NCBI RefSeq assembly: GCF_011777495.1
Contig: NZ_JAATJS010000004.1
Span: 434,001-498,000, forward strand
Reading direction: 5' to 3'
Source: Microvirga terricola
GTDB taxonomy: Bacteria > Pseudomonadota > Alphaproteobacteria > Rhizobiales > Beijerinckiaceae
DNA: 64,000 nucleotides
Positions within the stretch are counted from its first letter, which is position 1. Each line of letters opens with the position of its first letter. The notes beneath the pieces were generated by a model. The model made no database searches, was not told the DNA's origin, and was given only the letters and a program-made list of their open reading frames with translations. Position numbers and translations under genes: made by a program. Of this stretch, positions 38,436 through 47,659 are shown piece by piece.

Positions 38436-39221
38436 ATGCGGATCGCCACCTGGAATGTGAACTCGATCAAGCAGAGATTGGACCATCTCGCCGCCTTCGT
38501 GAAGGAGGCCGAGCCCGATGTCCTATGCCTGCAGGAACTGAAATGCGTGGACGAAGCCTTTCCTCGTAGCGAGATCGAGGCGCTCGGCTACAACGTCCAT
38601 ACCCACGGGCAGAAGACCTATAACGGCGTCGCGATCCTCTCGAAGCGCCCGCTGGAGGATATCCGGCGCGGGCTACCCGGGGACGACGGCGATGATCAAG
38701 CGCGCTATCTCGAAGGCGTCATTTCGACGTCGTCGGGGATCGTGCGCGTCGCCTCCATCTACCTGCCGAATGGCAACCCCATCGGCACGCCGAAATTCGA
38801 CTACAAGCTCGCCTGGATGGACCGCCTGCACGCCCATGCGCAGCATTTGCTGAAGCAGGAAGAGCCCATCGTGTTGTCCGGCGACTACAACGTCATTCCC
38901 GAACCGAAGGACGCCGCCGACCCGTCAGCCTGGGTCAACGACGCGCTGTTCCAGCCGGAAAGCCGGGCGAAGTTCCGCGAACTCATCAATCTCGGCTTCG
39001 TCGACGCCGTACGCGCGTGCAGCGACGCACCTGGGCTCTATTCCTTCTGGGATTATCAGATGGGCGCCTTCCAGCGGAACAACGGCATCCGCATCGACCA
39101 CCTGCTCCTGTCACCGCAGGCGCAGGACAAGCTCAAGACTTCCGCCATCCGCCGCGATGTGCGCGGCTGGGACAAGCCCTCCGATCACGTGCCGGTGGTG
39201 ATCGAGCTCGATATCGAGTGA
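38436..39221 (+). CDS. xthA: Exodeoxyribonuclease III
   Basis: AP endonuclease and 3'-5' exonuclease of base-excision repair, 261 aa. Start ATG at 38436 (MRIATWNVNSIKQRL) is the standard family start. The metal-binding Glu is in CLQELKC (E34), with GDYNVIPE, the DHLLLS metal block and the catalytic His in PSDHVPVV near the end. Longer in-frame starts upstream add residues that do not belong to the family. Followed after 6 bp by a small membrane-protein gene. Confidence 0.94.
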   Translation: MRIATWNVNSIKQRLDHLAAFVKEAEPDVLCLQELKCVDEAFPRSEIEALGYNVHTHGQKTYNGVAILSKRPLEDIRRGLPGDDGDDQARYLEGVISTSSGIVRVASIYLPNGNPIGTPKFDYKLAWMDRLHAHAQHLLKQEEPIVLSGDYNVIPEPKDAADPSAWVNDALFQPESRAKFRELINLGFVDAVRACSDAPGLYSFWDYQMGAFQRNNGIRIDHLLLSPQAQDKLKTSAIRRDVRGWDKPSDHVPVVIELDIE

Positions 39222-39227
39222 GACGTC

Positions 39228-39404
39228 ATGAAGAACATCCTCCCCATGCTGGTCATCGGCGGCATTCTCGCGATGATGATTTACGGCAGCTTTAAATCGG
39301 ACAGGCCGGGACGCGGTAGCAGCGCCGGCGACGACTTCGGCGGGGCCGGAAATAGCGACGGTGGCGGAGATGGGGGCGGCGGCAGCGATGGCGGCGGGGA
39401 TTAA
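39228..39404 (+). CDS. Small single-helix protein with Gly/Asp-rich tail
   Basis: 58 aa beginning MKNILPMLVIGGILAMMIYG, a single membrane helix, followed by a short basic stretch (KSDRPGRG) and an acidic Gly/Ser/Asp-rich tail (DGGGDGGGGSDGGGD). It follows xthA by 6 bp on the same strand, so it is probably co-transcribed. Tails of this kind occur in small bacterial membrane proteins of unknown role. No family assigned. Confidence 0.6.
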   Translation: MKNILPMLVIGGILAMMIYGSFKSDRPGRGSSAGDDFGGAGNSDGGGDGGGGSDGGGD

Positions 39405-39422
39405 AGCCCTCCGAAATCAGGC

Positions 39423-40253
39423 CTAGCGCCGTGCCTGGATGTATTGCTCGAGCAGCGCCAGCGCGAGCTTGCGGTCGGTTTCTCCTGCCGCTGCGAAGGC
39501 TTCGTCGTAGAGCGCGACGATCCATTGATCCTTGGTGGCGTCGGTGCTGGCTTCGCGGGCGAGCGTCAGCCACATCAGACCCTTGGCCTTCTGGCGCGGA
39601 ACGCCCTGGCCGTTCATCAGAAGGTGGCCGAGCAGCGCCTGCGAGGCGTGGTGCCCCTTCTCCGCCGCGAGGTTGAACCAGCGGGCCGCGAGGCGCGCAT
39701 CCTTCCCGACGCCGGTTCCCTCCATATAGAGGCGCGCGAGATTGTACTGCGCGTTCGGATCGCTGAAATAGGACGCCGCGTAGTTGAACATCTCGACCGC
39801 GCGGGCGGGATTGGCGGCTACGTAGGTGTCCTTGATCCCGTCGAGGAAGTAAGTTCCGAGCGCCACGAAAGCGCTGGAGACAACCGACGCATTCGGCGAG
39901 TCCGGGCTCTCATCCGCGTTCTGGTCGGCGAGCTTGGAGAAGTATTCGAAGGCCTTCAGGTCGTCGTGCTGGACGCCATCGCCATCGGCATACATGCGCC
40001 CGAGCTTCCACAAGGCGAGCGTGTGCCCCTGCCCCGCCGCATATTCGAGAGCCTGCGCGGCCCCGCGCTTGTCGCCTGCATTGTAGTCACGCATGCCGTT
40101 GCGCAGCGCCTCGCGCGCGGAGCCATACTTGGTGGCCGGAGCGAGAGACGGCGCAAGCGGCTGCGGGCGCGGCGCGGCATCGAGCGCGTGAGCCGCGCCC
40201 GTGCCGAGAAACGCCACGCTCAGCGTGACTGCAATGAGACTAGACGTCCGCAT
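39423..40253 (-). CDS. exoR: ExoR-like periplasmic Sel1-repeat regulator
   Basis: 276 aa with a signal peptide (MRTSSLIAVTLSVAFLGTGAAHA, cleavage before LDAAP) and several Sel1-like repeats, for example ALEYAAGQGHTLALWKLGRMYADGDGVQHDD, AQYNLARLYMEGTGVG and ASQALLGHLLMNGQGV. Length and repeat layout match ExoR, which in Sinorhizobium binds and restrains the ExoS sensor kinase and so limits succinoglycan synthesis and promotes motility. The start overlaps the ilvD end by 14 bp, so it is translated from an ilvD transcript. No ExoS/ChvI genes are in the window. Confidence 0.82.
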   Translation of the reverse strand: MRTSSLIAVTLSVAFLGTGAAHALDAAPRPQPLAPSLAPATKYGSAREALRNGMRDYNAGDKRGAAQALEYAAGQGHTLALWKLGRMYADGDGVQHDDLKAFEYFSKLADQNADESPDSPNASVVSSAFVALGTYFLDGIKDTYVAANPARAVEMFNYAASYFSDPNAQYNLARLYMEGTGVGKDARLAARWFNLAAEKGHHASQALLGHLLMNGQGVPRQKAKGLMWLTLAREASTDATKDQWIVALYDEAFAAAGETDRKLALALLEQYIQARR

Positions 40254-41970
40254 AGGTTTCTTTTTCTGCCGCCCCGCCCGGATGGGTCACAGCCCCATCG
40301 CGCGCCGGACCGACGGTTTGCGCATATTTCCAGAGATAGCCCGAGGTCGCATGGGTCTCACGCGGCTTCCACTCGGACCGGCGACGCGCCAGCTCCTCGT
40401 CGGACAGGTCCACGTCGATGGTGCCCTTGATCGCGTCGAGCACGATGACATCGCCGTCCTTCAACAGACCGATCGGACCGCCGACCGCCGCCTCAGGCCC
40501 CACGTGGCCGATGCAGAAGCCGCGGGTCGCGCCGGAGAAGCGGCCATCGGTGATGAGAGCCACCTTGTCGCCCATGCCCTGACCGTAGAGAGCGGCCGTG
40601 GTGGCGAGCATTTCGCGCATGCCGGGTCCGCCGCGCGGCCCCTCGTAGCGGATGACCAGAACCTCGCCTTCCTTGTACTGGCGCTTGGTGACGGCCTCGA
40701 AGCAGGCTTCCTCGCCGTCGAAGCAGCGGGCCGAGCCACGGAAGACCTGCTTCGACACAGGCATGCCGGCGACCTTCACGATCGCGCCTTCGGGAGCGAG
40801 GTTGCCTTTCAGGCCAACCACGCCGCCGGTGGGGGTGATGGGCTTATTCGCAGGATAGACCACGTCCTGGTTGTCGTTCCATTTCACCGAGGCGAGGTTT
40901 TCCGCCATGGTGCGGCCGGTCACAGTCATCACGTCGCCGTGCAGATAGCCGTTGTCGAGCAGCGTCTTCATGAGAAGCGGAATGCCGCCGACCTCGAACA
41001 TGTCCTTCGCCACGTAGCGCCCACCCGGCTTCAGGTCGGCGATATAGGGCGTGCGCTTGAAGATTTCGGCCACGTCGAACAGGTCGAACTTGATGCCGCA
41101 CTCATGCGCGATGGCGGGCAAGTGCAGCGCCGCGTTGGTCGAGCCGCCGGAGGCCGCAACCACCGTCGCCGCGTTTTCGAGCGCCTTGCGGGTCACGATA
41201 TCGCGCGGGCGGATGTTCTTGGCGATAAGTTCCATGACCATCTCGCCCGCCGTGGCGCAGAACCGGTCGCGGATTTCATAAGGCGCCGGAGCGCCCGCCG
41301 AATACGGCAGCGCAAGACCGATGGCTTCCGACACGGTCGCCATGGTGTTGGCGGTGAACTGCGCGCCGCAAGCGCCCGCCGAGGGACAGGCCACCTGCTC
41401 GAGCTCATTGAGATCGTCATCCGACATCTCGCCGACCGAGTGCTTGCCGACCGCCTCGAAGAGGTCCTGCACCGTAACCGGACGGCCGCGGAAGGAGCCC
41501 GGAAGGATCGAGCCGCCATAGATGAAGATGGACGGCACGTTGAGGCGGACCATCGCCATCATCATGCCGGGCAGAGACTTGTCGCAGCCCGCCATGCCGA
41601 CGAGCGCGTCATAGGAGTGGCCGCGCATGGTCAGCTCGACCGAGTCCGCGATGACCTCACGGGACGGGAGCGACGCCTTCATGCCCTGGTGGCCCATGGC
41701 GATGCCGTCGGTGACGGTGATGGTGCAGAACTCGCGCGGCGTGCCATTGGCGGCGGCGACGCCCTTCTTCACGGCCTGCGCTTGGCGCATCAGCGAAATG
41801 TTGCAGGGAGCAGCCTCGTTCCAGCAGGTCGCGACGCCCACTAGCGGCTGGTGGATCTGCTCCTTGGTGAGGCCCATGGCGTAGAGATACGAGCGGTGCG
41901 GCGCACGAGCCGGCCCTTCCGTAACGTGACGGCTCGGCAGCTTCGACTTGTCGAACTGGCGCGCATCCAT
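40240..41970 (-). CDS. ilvD: Dihydroxy-acid dehydratase
   Basis: Iron-sulfur enzyme of valine, leucine and isoleucine synthesis, converting dihydroxy acids to 2-keto acids. 576 aa from the ATG at 41970 (MDARQFDKSKLPSRHVTEG). Cluster cysteines are visible in GVATCWNEAAPCN, GCDKSLPGM and PSAGACGAQFTANTM. Conserved TDGRFSGATRGFCIGHVGPEA lies near the end. Its tail overlaps the exoR-like gene, an unusual pairing. A longer upstream reading (from 42078) adds residues not in the family. Confidence 0.96.
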   Translation of the reverse strand: MDARQFDKSKLPSRHVTEGPARAPHRSYLYAMGLTKEQIHQPLVGVATCWNEAAPCNISLMRQAQAVKKGVAAANGTPREFCTITVTDGIAMGHQGMKASLPSREVIADSVELTMRGHSYDALVGMAGCDKSLPGMMMAMVRLNVPSIFIYGGSILPGSFRGRPVTVQDLFEAVGKHSVGEMSDDDLNELEQVACPSAGACGAQFTANTMATVSEAIGLALPYSAGAPAPYEIRDRFCATAGEMVMELIAKNIRPRDIVTRKALENAATVVAASGGSTNAALHLPAIAHECGIKFDLFDVAEIFKRTPYIADLKPGGRYVAKDMFEVGGIPLLMKTLLDNGYLHGDVMTVTGRTMAENLASVKWNDNQDVVYPANKPITPTGGVVGLKGNLAPEGAIVKVAGMPVSKQVFRGSARCFDGEEACFEAVTKRQYKEGEVLVIRYEGPRGGPGMREMLATTAALYGQGMGDKVALITDGRFSGATRGFCIGHVGPEAAVGGPIGLLKDGDVIVLDAIKGTIDVDLSDEELARRRSEWKPRETHATSGYLWKYAQTVGPARDGAVTHPGGAAEKETYADV

Positions 41971-42323
41971 GGACTTTGCTCTTCCCGTTCCTCGTCTCAC
42001 GCGTGGGTCCGATTGGTTTCGGAACCTTTTTGATCTGCCATGTGCACCGCCGCCGACGCAACGACCCCCATCCGACAAGGTTGACTTATGCTAAACCGAT
42101 CTTGTCCGAGGCAGTTCTGTAATAAAGCGTTGGGTTAGAAGCACTTTAACGACGCCCATGAGGTGCGCTTGGTTTATGGCGGCTTCGCGGCGGAGCTTGG
42201 GCCAAGAACGGCGGAATGAGGAAGGTTTGCCGGTGTTGCGGCCAAGCAACATTTTTGAGTCCCCGCCGGTCGCAGGCGGCTATCATGGTAACGGATGACC
42301 CAGCTTGAGCGGGCGGCCCCGCC
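41971..42323. other. Intergenic region upstream of ilvD
   Basis: 353 bp between ilvD and the mccB stop with no credible gene. The ilvD promoter must lie here on the minus strand. I see no leader-peptide run of branched-chain codons and no riboswitch. Confidence 0.5.
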
Positions 42324-43931
42324 CTACATCCTGAATACGCCGAACTTCGTTTCCGGCACGGGGGCGTTGAGGGCCGCCGAGAAGGCGAGCGCCAGGACCC
42401 GGCGGGTTTCGGAAGGCAGGATGATGCCGTCATCCCACAGGCGGGCGGTGGCGTGGTAGGGGCTCCCCTCCTCCTCATACCTGGTGCGGATCGGCGCTTT
42501 GAAGGCTTCTTCCTCCTCGGCGCTCCAACGTCCGCCTTCGGCCTCGATGTTGTCGCGCCGCACGGTGGCCAAAACGCTCGCCGCCTGCTCGCCACCCATG
42601 ACTGAGATGCGGGAGTTCGGCCAGGTAAAGAGGAAGCGCGGGGAATAGGCCCGCCCGCACATGCCGTAGTTGCCCGCGCCGAAGGAGCCGCCGACGAGCA
42701 GCGTGATCTTGGGGACCTGGGCGCAAGCGACCGCCGTCACGAGCTTCGCCCCGTCCTTGGCGATGCCGCCCGCCTCGTACTGGCGGCCCACCATGAAGCC
42801 GGAGATGTTCTGCAGGAAGAGGAGTGGAATGCGCCGCTGGCAGCACAATTCGATGAAGTGCGCCCCTTTGAGCGCGCTCTCCGAGAACAGGATGCCGTTA
42901 TTCGCGATGATGCCGACCGGCATGCCCCAGATCCGCGCGAAGCCCGTCACCAGAGTCGTGCCGTAGAGGCGCTTGAACTCATCGAATTCGGAGCCGTCCA
43001 CCAATCGGGCGATGACCTCGCGGATGTCGTATTGCTTCTTGAGATCGGTCGGCACGATCGCATCGAGATCATCGATGGCGTATTTCGGCTCGACCGGCTC
43101 CGCGAGATCGATATCCACGGTTTTGCGCGTGTTGAGCGTGCCGACGATGCGGCGCGCGATGGCGAGCGCGTGCACATCGTCGGTAGCGTAGTGATCGGCC
43201 ACGCCGGATTGGCGGGCGTGAACCTCCGCGCCGCCGAGATCCTCGGCCGAGACCACCTCCCCCGTCGCCGCCTTCACGAGCGGCGGGCCGCCGAGGAAGA
43301 TGGTGCCCTGGCGGCGCACGATGATCGTCTCGTCGGACATGGCCGGCACATAGGCCCCGCCCGCCGTGCACGAACCCATGACGCAAGCGATCTGCGGAAT
43401 GCCGAGGGAGGACAGCGTTGCCTGATTGTAGAAGATGCGCCCGAAATGCTCGCGGTCGGGAAACACCTCCGTCTGGTGCGGCAGGTTCGCGCCGCCGGAA
43501 TCGACGAGGTAGATGCAAGGAAGCCGGTTCTCCCGCGCCACTTCCTGCGCGCGAAGATGCTTCTTCACCGTCATCGGATAATAGGTGCCGCCTTTGATGG
43601 TCGAATCGTTGCAGACGATCATGACCTCGCGGCCCGAGACCCGCCCGATGCCGGTGATGATGCCGGCCCCGTGGATGGCGTCGTCATACATCCCATAGGC
43701 GGCAAGCGAGCCAAGTTCCAGAAACGGCGCGCCGGGATCGAGCAGGCGCGTCACGCGCTCGCGGGGAAGAAGCTTTCCACGCGCCAGATGGCGCTCCCGC
43801 GCCTTCGCCGGCCCGCCTTCGGCGGCAGCGGCGCGCTTGGCCTGAAGATCGCGGGCGAGATCGGCCCAGGCGGCGCGGTTCTCGCGCGCGGCGTCCGACG
43901 AGAGATCGGCGGATGTTGCGATGGCGGGCAC
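42324..43931 (-). CDS. mccB: Methylcrotonoyl-CoA carboxylase, carboxyltransferase (beta) subunit
   Basis: Carboxyltransferase of leucine breakdown, which moves CO2 from biotin to 3-methylcrotonyl-CoA. 535 aa from a GTG at 43931, preceded by AAGGAGCCCGACGAC. Length and motifs ([72 protein letters not shown]) fit MCC beta rather than PCC beta. The biotin-carboxylase partner mccA is not adjacent. Isovaleryl-CoA dehydrogenase, the preceding enzyme in the pathway, lies 5 kb away on the other strand. Confidence 0.92.
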   Translation of the reverse strand: MPAIATSADLSSDAARENRAAWADLARDLQAKRAAAAEGGPAKARERHLARGKLLPRERVTRLLDPGAPFLELGSLAAYGMYDDAIHGAGIITGIGRVSGREVMIVCNDSTIKGGTYYPMTVKKHLRAQEVARENRLPCIYLVDSGGANLPHQTEVFPDREHFGRIFYNQATLSSLGIPQIACVMGSCTAGGAYVPAMSDETIIVRRQGTIFLGGPPLVKAATGEVVSAEDLGGAEVHARQSGVADHYATDDVHALAIARRIVGTLNTRKTVDIDLAEPVEPKYAIDDLDAIVPTDLKKQYDIREVIARLVDGSEFDEFKRLYGTTLVTGFARIWGMPVGIIANNGILFSESALKGAHFIELCCQRRIPLLFLQNISGFMVGRQYEAGGIAKDGAKLVTAVACAQVPKITLLVGGSFGAGNYGMCGRAYSPRFLFTWPNSRISVMGGEQAASVLATVRRDNIEAEGGRWSAEEEEAFKAPIRTRYEEEGSPYHATARLWDDGIILPSETRRVLALAFSAALNAPVPETKFGVFRM

Positions 43932-44046
43932 GTCGTCGGGCTCCTTGAAAGTTGAGCGAAGCGGTGTGGGAAGGTGTGCCGCGAGCGCGCGGGATGCAAG
44001 AGGCCGCCGCCTCTTGTCCCGGCCGCAAAAGGTATCATGAAGGAAA

Positions 44047-44388
44047 CTAGCCGTTGGCGCGGATGACGACTTCCTCGCGGAGGCGGCGGGCGCCGGGCCG
44101 GCAATCATAGACGATGCCTTCGACCCAGAGCCAATCGGGCGTAATCCGTCTCAGGTAGAGATGCGTTCCCTCGAGCGCGAGGGTTTGCTGCACCATGGCA
44201 TCCTTGATGTACCGGAACCCGGACACGGTCGCCGCCGGCGGGGTCAGGGTGGCAAGGCGCAGGCACACCCTCACATCGGCTGGGGAATCGACGATGTGCA
44301 CCAATTCCTCCGGCGTGAGGTGGTGGGAGTCGAGGGCGCAGGCCGATGCCGCAAGCGCGATGAAACAGGCAAGGATGGGACGTGGCAT
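44047..44388 (-). CDS. Probable small lipoprotein of unknown function
   Basis: 113 aa with a short N-terminal hydrophobic segment ending LAASAC, a plausible lipobox with the lipidated cysteine at residue 17. The rest is a compact soluble domain containing two further cysteines (in VRVCLRL and VYDCRPG). The nearest upstream gene on this strand is lipB. No family recognised. Confidence 0.7.
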   Translation of the reverse strand: MPRPILACFIALAASACALDSHHLTPEELVHIVDSPADVRVCLRLATLTPPAATVSGFRYIKDAMVQQTLALEGTHLYLRRITPDWLWVEGIVYDCRPGARRLREEVVIRANG

Positions 44389-44516
44389 GTCGCGCTCCGC
44401 CGATGGTCAAGCCTTCAGACAAGCTTAGGGCGCGGACCGCTTTTGACGAGGAGGCTTGACCGATGGCGGCGTTCACCGTTTCGGGAAATCGTTGGGAAAT
44501 TCAAGAAACCCTCCAT

Positions 44517-44623
44517 CCTCATCCTGAGGAGCAGCCGAAGGCTGCGTCTCGAAGGAGGCTCCAGTGTGCGCTGGAGACGCCTCGTCCTTCGAGACGGGCC
44601 TTGCGGCCCTCCTCAGGATGAGG
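44517..44623. repeat. Long imperfect palindrome (dispersed intergenic element)
   Basis: The ends CCTCATCCTGAGGAG (44517-44531) and CTCCTCAGGATGAGG (44609-44623) are exact inverted copies, and the interior folds further through GCGTCTCGAAGGA and TCCTTCGAGACG. Elements with these exact ends are common in Rhizobiales intergenic spaces. It lies between lipB and the lipoprotein gene and carries no ORF. Confidence 0.75.
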
Positions 44624-44639
44624 CTGCGGGGAGACGCAA

Positions 44640-45371
44640 CTATCCCCGTTTCGGGAGACGTGGCGACTTGACGGGGACGGTCGGCCCGAAAATTTCCTCA
44701 AAAGTCCGGCGCATGACCGAATCCACTTCTGGCATGGTGACCAGCCGCCCGAGATCGACGAGGCTCGTCACGCCGTGCTCGGTCACGCCGCAGGGCACGA
44801 TGCCGGTAAAGTGCGACAGGTCCGGCTCGACGTTGAGCGCGATGCCATGAAAGGTCACCCAGCGGCGAACGCGGATGCCGATGGCGGCAATCTTGTCCTC
44901 CGCCGTCTCGCCCTTCTCCGGCCGCCGCACCCAGACGCCGACCCGGTCCTCCCGCCGTTCGCCACGGACGTTGTAGGCGTCAAGGGTCGCGATCAGCCAG
45001 GCCTCGAGCGCCGCCACATAGCGGCGCAGGTCCGGCTCGCGGCGTTTCAGGTCCAGCATCACATAGGCCACCCGCTGGCCGGGGCCGTGATAGGTATATT
45101 GGCCGCCCCGCCCAGTCCGGTGAACGGGGAAGCGATCCGGCTCGACGAGATCCGTTTCCTGCGCCGAGGTGCCGGCAGTGTAGAGTGGCGGATGCTCGAC
45201 CAGCCACACCAGCTCCCGCGCCCTGCCCTCCGCAATCTCGCTCGCCCGTTCTTCCATGAAGGCGACGGCCCTATCATAATCCGTCAGGCCGTCGGTGATG
45301 GCCCATTCGACGGGCTCCTCACCGGCCTCGGTGGTAAAGATTGTCGCCAGCGTGTCGCGGACTTGCGCCAA
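44640..45371 (-). CDS. lipB: Lipoyl(octanoyl) transferase
   Basis: Transfers octanoyl from acyl carrier protein to lipoyl domains of 2-oxo-acid dehydrogenases and glycine cleavage protein H. 243 aa. The acyl-accepting cysteine is C194 in GIVPCGV and the catalytic lysine is K160 in EDKIAAIGI. The [13 protein letters not shown] motif (88-98) and the [11 protein letters not shown] stretch are typical. Product feeds PDH-type complexes. Start ATG at 45371; the gene is preceded by an AT-rich gap before the tRNA-Leu. Confidence 0.94.
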   Translation of the reverse strand: MAQVRDTLATIFTTEAGEEPVEWAITDGLTDYDRAVAFMEERASEIAEGRARELVWLVEHPPLYTAGTSAQETDLVEPDRFPVHRTGRGGQYTYHGPGQRVAYVMLDLKRREPDLRRYVAALEAWLIATLDAYNVRGERREDRVGVWVRRPEKGETAEDKIAAIGIRVRRWVTFHGIALNVEPDLSHFTGIVPCGVTEHGVTSLVDLGRLVTMPEVDSVMRRTFEEIFGPTVPVKSPRLPKRG

Positions 45372-45634
45372 GATCGTTCTCGCTCGATTGCGGCCTTACA
45401 GAAACGGCCTCGATTTCGCTGAAAAATAGGGACGTTTCCCGCCCGATACAAACCATCTCAAGTCTTGGCAAGCTTGACAGATATAACATAAACCCTTGTC
45501 AATCATAACGATTCCGGCCCGCACGAATTTCGACGACATTTTTCGCGCTCGCTCACAATCGGGCTTGTGGCGGCGAAATCGATCTGCTACAGCGGGCGCC
45601 TCATCGGGGGAAACACTCCGATCTGAAAGTTTTC

Positions 45635-45719
45635 GCGGTCGTGGCGGAATTGGTAGACGCACTACCTTGAGGTGGTAGCGGGGAGACCCGTGGAGGTTCG
45701 AGTCCTCTCGACCGCACCA
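45635..45719 (+). tRNA. tRNA-Leu (anticodon GAG)
   Basis: An 85-nt tRNA with a long variable arm (GCGGGGAGACCCGT region), as expected for leucine. Acceptor GCGGTCG pairs with CGACCGC, the D arm has TGGCGGAATTGGTAGACGC, the anticodon stem CTACC/GGTAG encloses loop TTGAGGT with anticodon GAG, and the T arm holds GGTTCGAGTCC. CCA is encoded. Confidence 0.97.
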
Positions 45720-45752
45720 AAACTTTCAGCGCCTTCGGGCGGCACTCAAAGA

Positions 45753-45777
45753 GGCCCCGTTTTCGGGGCCTTTTTTG
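45753..45777 (+). terminator. Rho-independent terminator after tRNA-Leu
   Basis: AGGCCCCG (45753-45760), loop TTTT, CGGGGCCT (45765-45772), then a T run. A clear intrinsic terminator 33 bases after the tRNA. Confidence 0.92.
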
Positions 45778-45919
45778 TTTTTCTCGGGACGATGCCGTCG
45801 GCTCTCTCTTGAATCACTTTCTCAAGCATCGGAATCAGGCTCTGAAAGAAAGCCACCAACCGATTCTCCGCACTGTCCTTTTCGGACACATGCGGATCAC
45901 CTTGTCCGAGGAGAGGCTC

Positions 45920-47344
45920 ATGCAGGACGTCGAAGAAAGGACGCCGCACCCGACCCCCGAAGGGGCCGCGGCCGAACATCCGGTCTTCCGCGACGAGGAA
46001 GGCGAGCTGAATCAGGATTTCATCGCCGCCGTCGCCGATGCCATCGAGGCCTCGGATTCGGAGCGCCTGCAAAAGCTCGTCGAGGATTTTCACGAATCCG
46101 ATCTGGGTGACCTGCTCGAAGCGCTGGAGCCGGACCAGCGCCCTCGCCTTATCGAACTTCTGGGTTCCGCCTTCGACTTCACCGCTCTCACCGAGGTGGA
46201 CGAGACGGTCCGCGAGGAGATTCTCGAAGAGCTCGAAACCGAAACCGTCGCCGAGGGCGTGCGCGACCTCGAGTCGGACGACGCGGTCACGATTCTCGAA
46301 AGTCTCGACGAAGAGGAAAAGGCGGAGGTTCTAGACAAACTGCCGCCCATGGAGCGCGTCGCGCTCCAGCGCTCGCTCGACTACCCGGAAGACAGCGCCG
46401 GTCGGCGCATGCAGACGGAGTTCATCGCCGTCCCTCCCTTCTGGACCGTCGGCCAGACCATCGACTTTATGCGCGAAGGCTCGGACCTGCCCGATACTTT
46501 CTACGAAATTTTCGTGATCGACCCGTCAGCCCACCTGCTCGGCGCGGTGTCGCTCGACCGGCTGTTGCGCAGCCAGCGCCCGATCACGATCCAGGAGATC
46601 ATGAACGACGAGCCGGATCAGGTGCGGGCGACCGAGGATCAGGGGGAAGTCGCGCGCCTGTTCGAGCGCTACAACCTCGTCTCGGCGGCGGTGGTGGACG
46701 AGGCCAACCGGCTCGTCGGTGTCATGATGGTCGACGACATCCTCGACGTGCTCGAAGAAGAAGCCGACGCCGACATCAAGGCGCTCGGCGGCGTGAAATC
46801 GGACGAAGAATTGTCCGATACCATCCTCTACACGCAGCGCAGCCGCTTCCCGTGGCTCTTCGCCAATATGTGCACCGCGTTGGTGGCGGCGAACGTCATC
46901 AACCTGTTTGAGGAATCGCTCGAGCGCATGGTGGCGCTCGCGATCCTCATGCCCATCGTCGCCTCCATGGGCGGCAATGCGGGCACGCAGACCATGACGG
47001 TCGCGGTGCGCGCGCTCGCGACCCGCGAACTCGGCCGCGCCAACGCCTGGCGCATCATCCGCCGCGAGGCGGCGGTGGGGCTACTCAACGGGCTGTCCTT
47101 CGCCGTCATCATGGGATGCGTGGCGGGCCTCTGGTTTCAGTCGGGAGAGCTCGGCTTCGTCATTGGCCTTGCTCTCATCAGCGTGCTGATGTTCGCGGCG
47201 CTCGGCGGCATTTTCGTGCCGCTCGCGCTCAACCGCCTCGGCGTCGATCCCGCCGTGTCATCGGGTCCGTTCGTGACGAGCATCACCGACATCGTCGGAT
47301 TTTTCTCGTTTCTCGGAATAGCGACGGTTTGGTTTCATCTTTGA
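45920..47344 (+). CDS. mgtE: Magnesium transporter MgtE
   Basis: Mg2+ channel of 474 aa: cytoplasmic N domain of helical repeats (about 20-140), two CBS domains (about 150-270), a linking helix and five membrane helices (about 300-474). The pore signature PIVASMGGNAGTQTMTVAVRAL is visible, and the last helices carry PLALNRLGVDPAVSSGPFVTSITDI with the Mg-binding Asp. The start ATG at 45920 follows GAGGAGAGGCTC; upstream in-frame ATGs lack a site. CBS and N domains close the channel when Mg2+ is plentiful. No M-box riboswitch is seen upstream. Confidence 0.94.
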   Translation: MQDVEERTPHPTPEGAAAEHPVFRDEEGELNQDFIAAVADAIEASDSERLQKLVEDFHESDLGDLLEALEPDQRPRLIELLGSAFDFTALTEVDETVREEILEELETETVAEGVRDLESDDAVTILESLDEEEKAEVLDKLPPMERVALQRSLDYPEDSAGRRMQTEFIAVPPFWTVGQTIDFMREGSDLPDTFYEIFVIDPSAHLLGAVSLDRLLRSQRPITIQEIMNDEPDQVRATEDQGEVARLFERYNLVSAAVVDEANRLVGVMMVDDILDVLEEEADADIKALGGVKSDEELSDTILYTQRSRFPWLFANMCTALVAANVINLFEESLERMVALAILMPIVASMGGNAGTQTMTVAVRALATRELGRANAWRIIRREAAVGLLNGLSFAVIMGCVAGLWFQSGELGFVIGLALISVLMFAALGGIFVPLALNRLGVDPAVSSGPFVTSITDIVGFFSFLGIATVWFHL

Positions 47345-47357
47345 GGGTACCCCTTCC

Positions 47358-47523
47358 CGCCGTCATTCCGGGACGGCTCGACGGGTCGGGCCCCGGAACC
47401 CATAAACACTGGCGACCGTAATAAAGCGCAACGGCTGTGCAGCAGCGGCTCTCGGTCCAGCCACCCGGTGACATTTGTGGTTATGGGTTCCGGGCTTCGC
47501 TTCGCGACCCCGGAATGACGGCG
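47358..47523. repeat. Long inverted repeat downstream of mgtE
   Basis: Outer arms CGCCGTCATTCCGGG (47358-47372) and CCCGGAATGACGGCG (47509-47523) are exact inverted copies; an inner pair is CCCATAA-type (around 47400 and 47478). About 165 bp in all, with no ORF. It looks like a Rhizobiales-type dispersed intergenic element rather than an insertion sequence. Confidence 0.7.
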
Positions 47524-47659
47524 GGGAGCGGTAGGAAAGTTTCACTTGCCTTTGATCGGAACGCGACTAACTCCTGTTACGCTTGCCCTTCGTAATCTTC
47601 CGTTAACGGAGTTGGGGCATCCGTAGTGACTTGAAGTTCACGCGTATCGAAGTTGAGCC

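Noticed and set aside
40201..41844. Long open frame opposite ilvD
   Set aside because: Antisense shadow; composition is biased and ilvD is certain.
42146..42323. Short frames in the gap before ilvD
   Set aside because: No ribosome-binding site, biased composition and overlap with the mccB end.
45780..45919. Mg2+-sensing riboswitch before mgtE
   Set aside because: The leader is short and no M-box stems could be traced.
47358..47523. Insertion sequence
   Set aside because: Inverted ends are present but there is no transposase reading frame inside the 165 bp.
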